Shown piece after piece: positions 1 to 6,307 of a stretch of DNA of 10,100 bases (the stretch's first letter is position 1; each line of letters begins with the position of its first letter). The notes below the pieces were generated by a model, which saw only the letters and a list, made by a program, of their open reading frames with translations, was not told the DNA's origin and ran no database searches. The DNA comes from Erysipelotrichaceae bacterium. Lineage in GTDB: Bacteria; Bacillota_I; Bacilli_A; Erysipelotrichales; Erysipelotrichaceae. The DNA is taken from assembly GCA_017614055.1 (NCBI GenBank), contig JAGACP010000019.1, forward strand, positions 1 through 10,100, given 5' to 3'. Position numbers and translations under genes: made by a program.

Positions 1-47
1 CTTGTAGTCTGATTTATCTGCTTTTGTCTCGGATTGTTATGATGTAA
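1..47 (+). CDS. 3' end of an upstream plus-strand gene (partial)
   Basis: Reading from base 3, the frame is open to a TAA stop at 45-47 and gives 14 residues, CSLIYLLLSRIVMM. A hairpin with a T tract follows eight bases after the stop, as expected for the end of a transcription unit. The tail is hydrophobic, but nothing about the product can be said from 14 residues. Only the stop plus adjacent terminator support it; the other two forward frames have stops within the first 15 bases. Confidence 0.45.
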   Translation, partial: CSLIYLLLSRIVMM

Positions 48-54
48 GGAAAAC

Positions 55-75
55 GCCTATAATATAGGCTTTTTT
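55..75 (+). terminator. Intrinsic terminator of the upstream gene
   Basis: A perfect 6-bp stem GCCTAT (55-60) / ATAGGC (64-69) with a tight 3-base loop is followed by six Ts (70-75). It lies just after the TAA at 45-47. A short A run at 50-53 could let it work weakly on the other strand too. Confidence 0.6.
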
Positions 76-88
76 GCATATATGAAAT

Positions 89-109
89 AAAAAAAGTCCT
101 TTCGGACTT
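89..109 (-). terminator. Intrinsic terminator of tRNA-Lys
   Basis: On the minus strand the hairpin is AAGTCC, loop GAAA (a stable tetraloop type), GGACTT, followed by a T run (the A run at 89-95 on the plus strand). It lies 11 bases downstream of the CCA end of the minus-strand tRNA-Lys, so it ends that single-tRNA transcript. Confidence 0.75.
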
Positions 110-120
110 CTTGATATCAA

Positions 121-196
121 TGGTGATTCCCTAGGGATTCGAACCCTAGACCCTCTGATTAAGAGTCAGATGCTCTACCAACTGAGCTAGGGAACC
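121..196 (-). tRNA. tRNA-Lys: tRNA-Lys (anticodon CTT)
   Basis: The minus strand folds as a complete 76-base cloverleaf: acceptor GGTTCCC / GGGAATC with one G-U pair, D arm GCTC...GAGC, anticodon stem TCTGA / TCAGA with loop CTCTTAA (anticodon CTT, reading AAG), T arm with TTCGAAT loop, discriminator A and an encoded CCA. It is transcribed opposite to the neighbouring protein genes, with its own promoter and terminator, as a single-gene unit. Confidence 0.97.
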
Positions 197-217
197 ATCT
201 TGCTTTTGAGCATATTA

Positions 218-246
218 ATGTTATCACTTTGTCATAGTTCAGTCAA
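218..246 (-). promoter_or_regulatory. Promoter of tRNA-Lys
   Basis: On the minus strand, TTGACT (-35, bases 246-241) and TAACAT (-10, bases 223-218) are separated by 17 bases. Transcription would start near base 211, about 15 bases before the mature tRNA 5' end at 196. This is a good housekeeping-sigma match in the right place. Confidence 0.7.
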
Positions 247-272
247 TTGTTACTTTTATGTTGTTCATTTTA

Positions 273-281
273 TGAGATAAT
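273..281 (+). promoter_or_regulatory. Extended -10 promoter just before the MATE gene
   Basis: TGAGATAAT fits an extended -10 element (TGn followed by GATAAT, 5 of 6 matches to TATAAT). No good -35 lies 17 bases upstream, which extended -10 promoters can tolerate. It ends only nine bases before the ATG at 291, so the transcript would have almost no leader. An alternative promoter is TTGTCA (229-234) with TACTTT (251-256) at 16-base spacing, which would give a leader of about 28 bases that still lacks a Shine-Dalgarno sequence. Confidence 0.45.
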
Positions 282-290
282 ATCGTAGTT

Positions 291-1658
291 ATGGAAGAAA
301 CCAAGACGATAGGCAAAGATTATACGCTGATGGAGCTGGCAAGGTTCTGTCTGCCTACGATAGTGAACGAGACTTTCATCTCTCTGCTTTATACGATCGA
401 TGACGGTCTGTTCATTTCAAGGTACATAGGGCCTAATGCGCTGGCTGCTTTTTCCATACTTCTTCCGGTATTCATGCTGCATGGAGCGATATCGTCTCTG
501 TTTGGAGGAGTATCGATGCTGGCATCGTACAAGATGGGGGAGAAGAAGATCAGGGAGGCTGAATCAGATTTCACCTGCATAGTCCTGTTCATGCTTGTCC
601 TTGGAGTATTCGTCGGTGCTGTCGAGAGGATATTCATCAGACAGCTTCTGAAGATCCTTGGCTGCACGGAACTGATCTACCCGCATGCCGAGGCTTTCCT
701 CAAGGTAGGCGCGCTGTATACGCCTCTTACGCTTGTGTCGAATACCTTCATGCGTTTCTATGTGCCTGCGGGAAAACCGAAGATGCAGCTGTTTTCTTCA
801 GTGGTTAACGTTTCCCTGAACGTATTCCTTGACTGGTATTTCGTGGCATATCTGAAAGTAGGCATGGTGGGAACCGCATACGCCAACATGATCGCCGTTA
901 TCGTGATGATAATCATCGCACTCATATTCTTCTCAGGCAGACACTGCGAACTGGGCTTTGCCAGACCGCAGAGCAGGCTCGTTCCTCTGATAAAGGAATC
1001 GTCAAAATACGGCATATCTTCATTCCTGTCAAACCTGTCGGTAGGATTGGGAACGATAGTATCGAATTACGCCGTTCTGCATTGGGGATCCGAGCAGTAT
1101 CTGGCCGCCTATTCCATAGTCAACAACATCCAGTTCGTGTTCATCGGTTCATTCTTCGGACTGCTTGGTACCACGGGTCCTCTGATTTCCTATGCCTTCG
1201 GGGAGAAAAACAGGGAGAAGCTCAACAGACTGTTCAGGCAGGTGGTGATACTGCTTGCGATGCTCTCGGGAGCGATAATCATACTGTTCGTCGTCTTCGG
1301 TCCGATGATCGCGGAGCTTTACATATCTGAAAGCGCGAGGGATTCCAAAGATCTGATAAATCTGGGAATGAGGATAGCGCCTTACAGTTTCGTTTTCTTC
1401 GGATACAACGTGGCAGCCAGGATGACTTTCTCCGCACTGGGCAACCACAGGGCTTCGGCGATACTTACCTTTCTGAGCGAAGTGTTCTTCTCGAACTTAT
1501 TCGTCGTTATGCTGCCTATGTTGTTTACGATAAAGGGGATCTGGTTCAGTTTCCTCATCACCAACATCGTGATGTTCGCCGCCACTCTGTATTTCGTATA
1601 CAGGAACAGGGACAACTACGGATACGGGAAAAGCGGAAAAGCGCTGATGATAAAATAA
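291..1658 (+). CDS. MATE-family multidrug/cation efflux transporter
   Basis: This 455-residue polytopic membrane protein has the size and layout of MATE transporters: two six-helix halves related by internal duplication, exchanging Na+ or H+ for organic cations or drugs. The N-terminal half carries the family pattern around residues 24-80 (IVNETF, then DDGLFISRYIGPNALAAFSI and a GGVSMLAS helix). A second half begins near residue 240 (YGISSFLSN) with a helix ending LLGTTGPLISYAFGE near 290-304. Hydrophobic helices fill most of the remainder, with a long one at 198-214. The C terminus is short and basic. ATG 291 is the only start fitting the conserved N terminus, yet no Shine-Dalgarno sequence precedes it. 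The gene stands alone between two minus-strand tRNA units, so context gives no substrate. The nearest relatives are probably the MepA/DinF-like Bacillota MATE proteins; drug specificity cannot be read from the sequence. Confidence 0.92.
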   Translation: MEETKTIGKDYTLMELARFCLPTIVNETFISLLYTIDDGLFISRYIGPNALAAFSILLPVFMLHGAISSLFGGVSMLASYKMGEKKIREAESDFTCIVLFMLVLGVFVGAVERIFIRQLLKILGCTELIYPHAEAFLKVGALYTPLTLVSNTFMRFYVPAGKPKMQLFSSVVNVSLNVFLDWYFVAYLKVGMVGTAYANMIAVIVMIIIALIFFSGRHCELGFARPQSRLVPLIKESSKYGISSFLSNLSVGLGTIVSNYAVLHWGSEQYLAAYSIVNNIQFVFIGSFFGLLGTTGPLISYAFGEKNREKLNRLFRQVVILLAMLSGAIIILFVVFGPMIAELYISESARDSKDLINLGMRIAPYSFVFFGYNVAARMTFSALGNHRASAILTFLSEVFFSNLFVVMLPMLFTIKGIWFSFLITNIVMFAATLYFVYRNRDNYGYGKSGKALMIK

Positions 1659-1678
1659 AAAACAGGACCTGCCTGCTT
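1657..1678 (-). terminator. Probable terminator of the tRNA-Asn/tRNA-Glu unit
   Basis: On the minus strand the stem AAGCAGG / CCTGTTT (7 bp with one G-T wobble; plus-strand bases 1672-1678 and 1660-1666) has a 5-base loop and runs into TTTTTTATTTT. It sits 13 bases after the tRNA-Glu CCA end and overlaps the stop codon of the MATE gene. On the plus strand the T tract is poor, so it is at best a weak terminator for the MATE transcript. Confidence 0.55.
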
Positions 1679-1691
1679 TATACATTCGTGA

Positions 1692-1769
1692 TGGTGACGA
1701 GTACGGGATTCGAACCCGTGAAATGCCGCCGTGAAAGGGCGGTGTGTTAAGCCGCTTCACCAACTCGCC
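1692..1769 (-). tRNA. tRNA-Glu: tRNA-Glu (anticodon TTC)
   Basis: The minus strand gives a 78-base cloverleaf: acceptor GGCGAGT / ACTCGTC, a D arm with the AAGCGG loop, anticodon stem CCGCC / GGCGG with loop CTTTCAC (anticodon TTC), a T arm with TTCGAAT loop, discriminator A and encoded CCA. It is the second gene of a two-tRNA transcript, seven bases after tRNA-Asn. Confidence 0.97.
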
Positions 1770-1776
1770 ATAGCAA

Positions 1777-1852
1777 TGGCGCCCGAAACAGGGCTCGAAC
1801 CTGTGACCTGCCGGTTAACAGCCGGACGCTCTACCGACTGAGCTATTCGGGC
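1777..1852 (-). tRNA. tRNA-Asn: tRNA-Asn (anticodon GTT)
   Basis: The minus strand gives a 76-base cloverleaf: acceptor GCCCGAA / TTCGGGC, D arm GCTC...GAGC, anticodon loop CTGTTAA (anticodon GTT), a T arm with TTCGAGC loop, discriminator G and encoded CCA. The outermost pair of the anticodon stem (27-43) is a T-C mismatch; the other four pairs are G-C. It is the first gene of the two-tRNA transcript. Confidence 0.97.
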
Positions 1853-1866
1853 ACATCGCTTATACA

Positions 1867-1895
1867 TATTAACACATTGATTATATGTTTTTCAA
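1867..1895 (-). promoter_or_regulatory. Promoter of the tRNA-Asn/tRNA-Glu unit
   Basis: On the minus strand TTGAAA (bases 1895-1890) and TTAATA (1872-1867) are 17 bases apart. Shifting the -10 by one base to TAATAT gives an 18-base spacer. The start would fall a few bases before the mature tRNA-Asn 5' end at 1852. The -35 hexamer overlaps, on the opposite strand, the candidate -35 of the divergent gene at 1924. Confidence 0.6.
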
Positions 1896-1917
1896 GATAA
1901 ATATTAGATGTTAGAAT
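1889..1917 (+). promoter_or_regulatory. Promoter of the XRE/RCC1-cysS operon
   Basis: TTTTCA (1889-1894, 4 of 6 matches to TTGACA) and the extended -10 TGTTAGAAT (1909-1917, hexamer TAGAAT with 5 of 6 matches) have a 17-base spacer. A start about seven bases after the -10 falls at 1924, the first base of the GTG start codon, predicting a leaderless mRNA. No Shine-Dalgarno sequence is present before the GTG. Confidence 0.5.
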
Positions 1918-1923
1918 AATAAT

Positions 1924-3639
1924 GTGAATTATCTTCCGAACAAGCTCGTGAAGCTCAGAAAACACTACAATTATTCGCAGTCGTACTTAGCGGAAGTGCT
2001 CGATGTGGATACTCTCGAGTACATGAATTATGAGAATGGTTCGAAGATGATTTCGTATGCCCAGATGAAGAAACTGGCGTCTCTTTATCATGTGGATCTT
2101 CTGGAGATCTTCAGCAATTCCGACGATGTGACGCTGTATGACATCTCAAAGGCGAACACCGACGAGATAAACATCGACTACTTCACGGCAAAGAAAGGTC
2201 TGTTCGGAAAGATCAGGGATTTCTATCTTGCCAACAAGATAACCAGCACCATAATCTGCCTGCTTCTGATAACCATAGGCGTGCTTACGGTGATACTGAA
2301 GAACACCGCCAGGCCTTATACGCTGGTCAGGGACAACATTAACCGTCTTTCGGTGTCGGAGACCACCGTCATCTACATCGATGATTATTCTGGCGTAAAC
2401 GGCTCTGGAAGCAATACCAACGGCGAACTGTCGAATCTGATATCGTCCGGTGCGATAAAGGTGTGCGAGGGGGAAGGATTCTCCATCATCCTGGATGAGA
2501 ACGGTACGGTAAGCAGCGCCGGTCTCATCAGCAAGTATGCCAGGGAGCTTGAGGAATGGCGCAACATCGTGGACATAGCAGCGGGAAGGGCCCATGTCCT
2601 GGGTGTCGATTCCAACGGCAGGGTGCACTGCGTCGGAGACGAAAGCACTGGTGCATGCGACGTGAACGATGCGAAAAACATCTCGAAAGTGTTCGCGACC
2701 ATCAACGGTTCGATACTTCTGGATGAGACGGGAGCGATAACCTATTCAGGGACTTTCATCGGTTCCGGAAGTTTGCGCAGCTACCATGACATAAAGGATG
2801 TCGCTTCGAGTGAGAACATCCTGGCGATACTGACCAAAGACAGCACGATAGACGTATATACCAAGAACAGCGCGAACTATCTGCTGGCGGAATCATGGAG
2901 CGATATAGTCGATGTCGCCTGCGGAGACAGCTATGTGGCAGGTCTGGATTCCTTCGGTAAAGTACATATAGAGATAGACAACGACGAGATTACAAGGGAA
3001 GTCGAGATGTGGTCCAACATCATCGCCATCGACGGAGCGAGCGATTATCTGATCGGCTTCGACGGTAAGAACATCTACGGAGTGGGAAACAACCGCTACG
3101 GACAGTTCGTCAAGGAGGAGCTGGTCAAGCAGAAGCTCGAGATGGTATCCGATGTCGAATACAGCATCGACGAGAAATATGTGACCGTGCAGTTCAACGG
3201 CGTCAGCAACGCCTCGGCCTATGTCGTGGCCATCGATGTCGGTATCGGCATATCCCGCAGACTTGAGGATGTCGAAGTCGTGAGATTCGGGACCGAAAAC
3301 ATGACGGAAGGAAAGAACTATACCATCAGCATCACTTCGGTGGGCGAAGGCGACTACATGGATTCGGATGTATACAAACTGAATTTCACCTACACCAAGC
3401 CGGAAGAGAAGTATTCCTTCTTTACCGGAGGCAGCATGAGCGAACAGGAGTTCCTTGACACGCTCGGCAGCATCGGGGTAGACAGTGGCAGGATACATGC
3501 GAGCGAAGCGGAAGATCTCTGCGCGGATCAGACGGTAAAGGTGCTTTCAAGCAGCCTGGACGGAAAGACCTACGGCAGGACGGAACTTCTGAACATGGAT
3601 ATAGAGTATACTTATTGCAGGATCGGAAAAGATGATTAA
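1924..3639 (+). CDS. Membrane-anchored XRE-family HTH protein with extracytoplasmic RCC1/BLIP-II-like repeats
   Basis: This 571-residue protein has an unusual architecture. Residues 4-60 form an XRE/Cro-type helix-turn-helix (LRKHYNYSQSYLAEVL, then YENGSKMISYAQMKKLASLY). A basic linker (90-105) leads to one membrane helix at about 106-125; the positive charges put the N terminus in the cytosol. Outside, at about 170-390, five or six units of 37-39 residues repeat the pattern W/Y-xx-I-xx-[IV], small residues, [GL]-[LI]-[DT]-xx-G-x-[IV], with unit starts near 212, 251, 288, 325 and 363. This resembles the RCC1/BLIP-II beta-propeller family. A fibronectin III-like module (about 405-490) and an unassigned C-terminal segment (about 491-571, loosely PASTA-like) follow. 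The start is GTG 1924: the ATG at 1922 meets a stop at once. Its stop overlaps the next gene by 8 bases. The HTH-TM-outside layout resembles RodZ and membrane-bound one-component regulators. Whether it binds DNA, a cytoskeletal protein or something else is unknown. Confidence 0.8.
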   Translation: MNYLPNKLVKLRKHYNYSQSYLAEVLDVDTLEYMNYENGSKMISYAQMKKLASLYHVDLLEIFSNSDDVTLYDISKANTDEINIDYFTAKKGLFGKIRDFYLANKITSTIICLLLITIGVLTVILKNTARPYTLVRDNINRLSVSETTVIYIDDYSGVNGSGSNTNGELSNLISSGAIKVCEGEGFSIILDENGTVSSAGLISKYARELEEWRNIVDIAAGRAHVLGVDSNGRVHCVGDESTGACDVNDAKNISKVFATINGSILLDETGAITYSGTFIGSGSLRSYHDIKDVASSENILAILTKDSTIDVYTKNSANYLLAESWSDIVDVACGDSYVAGLDSFGKVHIEIDNDEITREVEMWSNIIAIDGASDYLIGFDGKNIYGVGNNRYGQFVKEELVKQKLEMVSDVEYSIDEKYVTVQFNGVSNASAYVVAIDVGIGISRRLEDVEVVRFGTENMTEGKNYTISITSVGEGDYMDSDVYKLNFTYTKPEEKYSFFTGGSMSEQEFLDTLGSIGVDSGRIHASEAEDLCADQTVKVLSSSLDGKTYGRTELLNMDIEYTYCRIGKDD

Positions 3640-3829
3640 GAAGAACAAGATCTGGAAGATAAAGGGTTTCGAGGGAACATTCACCGACGAGGAGCTGGTG
3701 TCTTTGATAAAGGCCGGAGAGGTGAAACCCGACTATTTCATCACCAGCAAGGAAATGAGAAAATGGGTGAAGGTGTCCAACAGCATCTATCAGTTTTATA
3801 TCGGGGGAGAGCATGATGAGAATATATAA
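3632..3829 (+). CDS. Small GYF_2-like (DUF4339-type) protein
   Basis: The 65-residue product has the layout of a lone GYF_2 domain: an aromatic start (IWKIKGFEGTFTDEEL, residues 7-22), then LVSLIKAGEVKPDYFI (22-37) and a closing basic-W segment (MRKWVKVSN, 42-50). GYF_2 domains usually read W-x-G-x-x-G-P-x-[ST]-x-x-[ED]-L, then a helix, I-x-x-D-x-x-[VI]-W and W. Here the GP pair is replaced by GT and the third W by F/I, so the match is partial. It has no signal peptide or membrane helix. ATG 3632 overlaps the end of the upstream gene by 8 bases, with AGGA at 3619-3622 as a modest ribosome site. Its own end overlaps cysS by 14 bases. Such domains occur in bacteria next to membrane proteins and are presumed protein-binding. 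A partner role for the upstream membrane protein is inference from coupling. Confidence 0.7.
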   Translation: MIKKNKIWKIKGFEGTFTDEELVSLIKAGEVKPDYFITSKEMRKWVKVSNSIYQFYIGGEHDENI

Positions 3830-5144
3830 TACGAAAACGCTGCAGATAGAGGAATTCAGACCTATCAGGGAGAACGAGGTCAGCATGTACGTATGCGGAC
3901 CTACGGTATACAACGACGTGCATATCGGAAACGTCAGGCCGGTAGTGGTCTTCGATACGCTCAGAAGGCTTTTCGAAGCGCTGGGATATGAAGTAAAATA
4001 TGTATCCAACTACACCGACGTCGACGACAAGATAATCAACGAAGCCGAGAGAAGAGGCATCACGGAGAAGGAACTGACTGACGAGATGATCGAGGCCTAC
4101 AACAAGATCCGTCATGCGATGAACGCCGAGGATCTCTATGCCACGCCGCGCGTGACGATGACGATGAATGAGATCATCGAATTCATCCAGGGTCTCATCG
4201 ATAAAGGCGCAGCCTACGAGATAGACGGGGATGTCTATTTCAAGACTTCTGCGGTAGCGGATTACGGTTCATTGTCCAATCAGAACATCGAGGATCTCAA
4301 GGTAGGCGCAAGGATCGAAGAGAACAGCAAAAAGCTTTCTCCTCTTGATTTCGCCCTGTGGAAGAAGACCGACAAGGGCATCAAGTGGGATACTCCTTTC
4401 GGAACGGGAAGACCGGGATGGCACACCGAATGTGTCGTCATGATAAACAAGGAGCTCGGACCTCTGATCGACATCCACGGCGGAGGAAAGGACCTGAGAT
4501 TCCCTCACCACGAGAATGAAAGGGCGCAGTCCATCTGTCAGAACGGATCGGAACTGGCCAACTACTGGATGCATTCGGGGATGATAGACATAGACGGAGT
4601 AAAGATGTCCAAATCTTTAGGCAACTTCATCACGGCCAAGGACATTCTTTCAAAGGTCGATCCGATGGTCCTGAGATGGTTCCTTCTCGGTACGCAGTAC
4701 CGTCAGGACGTCAACGTATCAGACGAGATCATCGAGAATGCCAGGACCGAACTGAACAAGGTCCTCACCGCACTCAGACAGGGCCAGGTGAAACTTGCGC
4801 TGAACGGCACGGATGATGAAGGACTGAACGAAGAAGAATACAGGAAGTTCCTCGATGCCATGGAGGATGATCTCAACACTCCTAACGCCTACGGCGAAGT
4901 GTTCGAGATGACCAAGCTCATAAACCAGGGTCTCAGGACTAAGGAGATAGATTATGGAATGCTGGCGAAGAACGTCAACGCACTGAAGAAGATGCTGGAC
5001 ATCCTGGGCATCAGATATGCGGAAGTGTCTCTCACCGATGAGGACAGACAGCTCTATGAAAAGTGGGCGGAAGCCAAGAACGCGAAGGACTTCGAGCTTG
5101 CGGATACATACAGAAGCCAGCTTATGGAGAAGGGCATCTTATAG
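3816..5144 (+). CDS. cysS: Cysteinyl-tRNA synthetase
   Basis: It charges tRNA-Cys with cysteine using ATP in the cytosol. The class I signatures are all present: HIGN (residues 36-39), the zinc-site elements MYVCGPT (Cys27), GWHTECVV (Cys205) and HHENERAQS (230-238), and KMSKSLGN (262-269). At 442 residues it is shorter than many bacterial CysS (about 460-470): it ends at EKGIL and lacks the usual tail after KGI (LEDTPQG-W type). The stop shares one base with the next start (TAGTG), so the tail loss looks fixed, not a sequencing break. Start ATG 3816 is preferred over ATG 3813 because GGGGGAG (3803-3809) then has a six-base spacing and the protein begins MRIYNT as in relatives. It lies in a five-gene overlapping operon. 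There is no T-box leader before it, unlike many Bacillota cysS genes. Confidence 0.97.
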   Translation: MRIYNTKTLQIEEFRPIRENEVSMYVCGPTVYNDVHIGNVRPVVVFDTLRRLFEALGYEVKYVSNYTDVDDKIINEAERRGITEKELTDEMIEAYNKIRHAMNAEDLYATPRVTMTMNEIIEFIQGLIDKGAAYEIDGDVYFKTSAVADYGSLSNQNIEDLKVGARIEENSKKLSPLDFALWKKTDKGIKWDTPFGTGRPGWHTECVVMINKELGPLIDIHGGGKDLRFPHHENERAQSICQNGSELANYWMHSGMIDIDGVKMSKSLGNFITAKDILSKVDPMVLRWFLLGTQYRQDVNVSDEIIENARTELNKVLTALRQGQVKLALNGTDDEGLNEEEYRKFLDAMEDDLNTPNAYGEVFEMTKLINQGLRTKEIDYGMLAKNVNALKKMLDILGIRYAEVSLTDEDRQLYEKWAEAKNAKDFELADTYRSQLMEKGIL

Positions 5145-5527
5145 TGAAGCCGAAAGATCTTACAGGCAGTTCGCTGAGTTTTCTGGGCGATGCGGTATTC
5201 ACTCTGAAAGTGAGGGAATATCTTCTTTCCAGGCACTACCAGAATCCCAATTCGCTGCAGAAGCTTTCAAGCACATACAACAGTGCCAAAGGGCAGAGAA
5301 GGATATTCGAACGTCTTTCTGAAGGAGGATTCTTCAAAGAGGAAGAGATGCAGGCCTTCAAAAGAGGCAGGAACGACATCGGACATGTGCCAAAAAGCAG
5401 CGATCTGCTTTCGTATGAGATAGCAAGCGGCCTCGAGGCGATATGCGGCTATCTTTATCTGACTGATTCGGAAAGACTTGATGAATTCTTCAGGAACGTC
5501 TTTGAGGGAGGGTTTGAAGATGAGTAA
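5144..5527 (+). CDS. mrnC: Mini-ribonuclease III
   Basis: This 127-residue protein is an RNase III catalytic domain without a dsRNA-binding domain. In Bacillus subtilis the family finishes the 23S rRNA ends. Visible motifs are the first helix with the acidic site LSFLGDAVFTLKVREYLL (about 12-29) and the late acidic helix YEIASGLEAICGYLYL (about 92-107), which supplies the metal-binding glutamate; RGRNDIGHVPK lies between (about 75-85). The frame is open upstream to 5063, but that extension is read inside cysS. GTG 5144, overlapping the cysS stop by one base and preceded by AGAAGGG (5128-5134), gives the family's usual length (about 130). It overlaps rlmB by 8 bases. The cysS-mrnC-rlmB order is the same as in B. 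subtilis. Confidence 0.93.
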   Translation: MKPKDLTGSSLSFLGDAVFTLKVREYLLSRHYQNPNSLQKLSSTYNSAKGQRRIFERLSEGGFFKEEEMQAFKRGRNDIGHVPKSSDLLSYEIASGLEAICGYLYLTDSERLDEFFRNVFEGGFEDE

Positions 5528-6209
5528 CTATGTATACGGAAAGAACTCCTTTTTCGAAGCACTCAGAAACGGAAGGATCATCATGGCCTATGTCCTGGAT
5601 CCCGAAGCGGTCAAGTCCGAGAACATCAGATACAAAGTCGTCGACAGGAGCACTCTGGACAGGATGTCCGGCAGCGGAAACCATCAGGGCTATCTTGCCG
5701 AGGTGAAGGAATTCGAATTTTCTTCTCTTGACGACATGATAAGAGAGAAAAACGGACTGATAGTCATGCTGGACAGTCTGCAGGACGTGCACAATCTGGG
5801 TGCGATCATCAGGACCTCGGAATGTATCGGAGTTGACGGCATCATATACAAGAAAGACAATTCCGTCAGAGTAAACGACACCGTCGCCAAGATATCTTCG
5901 GGTGCGCTTGAATATGTCAAGATCTGCGAAGTCACGAATCTTGTGAATACCATAACAAAATTAAAGGAACACGGCTACTGGATCGTGGGATCGGACGGCA
6001 GTGCCGATACCATGTATACGGACATCAGCTACGACATGAATACCGTCCTGGTCATAGGATCGGAAGGCAAAGGAATGTCGAGACTCGTGAAGGAACAGTG
6101 CGATTTCATCGTGAAGCTTCCAATGCTGGGAAAAGTGTCCAGTCTTAACGCTTCCGTGGCCGCGGGGATCCTTCTTTACAACATATACAACAGCCGCAGT
6201 CATTCATAG
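5520..6209 (+). CDS. rlmB: 23S rRNA (guanosine-2'-O-)-methyltransferase, SpoU family (RlmB/YacO type)
   Basis: This 229-residue SPOUT/TrmH-class enzyme transfers a methyl group from SAM to a ribose 2'-OH, most likely of the 23S P-loop guanosine (G2251 in E. coli). The N-terminal 75 residues form the RNA substrate-binding domain (YVYGKNSFFEALRNG, then GNHQGYLAEV). The three SPOUT knot motifs follow: motif 1 LDSLQDVHNLGAIIRT (about 84-99), motif 2 VLVIGSEGKGMS (about 177-188) and motif 3 LPMLGKVSSLNASVAAGILLY (about 201-221). The frame extends upstream to 5478, but ATG 5520 is chosen because GGGAGGG (5506-5512) is seven bases before it and MSNYVYG matches the family start. It overlaps mrnC by 8 bases. 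Position beside mrnC supports RlmB over the related TrmH and RlmH-like paralogues. Confidence 0.92.
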   Translation: MSNYVYGKNSFFEALRNGRIIMAYVLDPEAVKSENIRYKVVDRSTLDRMSGSGNHQGYLAEVKEFEFSSLDDMIREKNGLIVMLDSLQDVHNLGAIIRTSECIGVDGIIYKKDNSVRVNDTVAKISSGALEYVKICEVTNLVNTITKLKEHGYWIVGSDGSADTMYTDISYDMNTVLVIGSEGKGMSRLVKEQCDFIVKLPMLGKVSSLNASVAAGILLYNIYNSRSHS

Positions 6210-6210
6210 T

Positions 6211-6231
6211 TTTTCCACAGGATAATCCACA
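6211..6231 (+). promoter_or_regulatory. Two tandem DnaA-box-like nonamers upstream of the sigma factor
   Basis: TTTTCCACA (6211-6219) and TAATCCACA (6223-6231) each differ by one base from the consensus DnaA box TTATCCACA and lie in the same orientation, 12 bases apart start to start. They occupy the gap between rlmB and the sigma factor. Between them is the short palindrome GGATAATCC (6220-6228). Chance occurrence cannot be excluded. Confidence 0.3.
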
Positions 6232-6273
6232 TTGTTATAAGATCGGTGAGATTATTCTGATACAACTATGACA

Positions 6274-6301
6274 GTGAAAGCGGCTTTTAATATTGGATAA
6301 T
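6274..6301 (+). promoter_or_regulatory. Possible promoter of the sigma factor gene
   Basis: GTGAAA (6274-6279, 4 of 6 matches) and GATAAT (6296-6301, 5 of 6 matches) are 16 bases apart. The predicted start lands at ATG 6308, again with no leader. No hairpin-plus-T terminator separates rlmB from this point, so read-through from the operon may also express the gene. Confidence 0.35.
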
Positions 6302-6307
6302 GAGACC

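Noticed and set aside
291..1658. Forward open frame at 1082-1330 inside the MATE gene
   Set aside because: It is an out-of-frame shadow; the MATE frame is continuous and conserved across the same bases.
1801..1852. tRNA-Asn as a pseudogene because of the 27-43 mismatch
   Set aside because: All other stems, the anticodon loop, the discriminator and the encoded CCA are intact; a weak first pair of the anticodon stem is tolerated in functional tRNAs.
1659..1923. T-box riboswitch expected before a cysS operon in Bacillota
   Set aside because: The only DNA between the tRNA genes and the operon start is about 70 bases, with no specifier loop or T-box core, and the predicted transcript starts at the GTG.
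5063..5143. A longer mini-RNase III starting with ATG at 5063
   Set aside because: The added 27 residues lie fully inside the cysS coding region in another frame and match nothing in the family; GTG 5144 has a ribosome site and gives the usual length.
5478..5519. A longer RlmB starting at 5478
   Set aside because: The extension overlaps mrnC coding sequence; ATG 5520 has GGGAGGG seven bases upstream and begins like other RlmB proteins.
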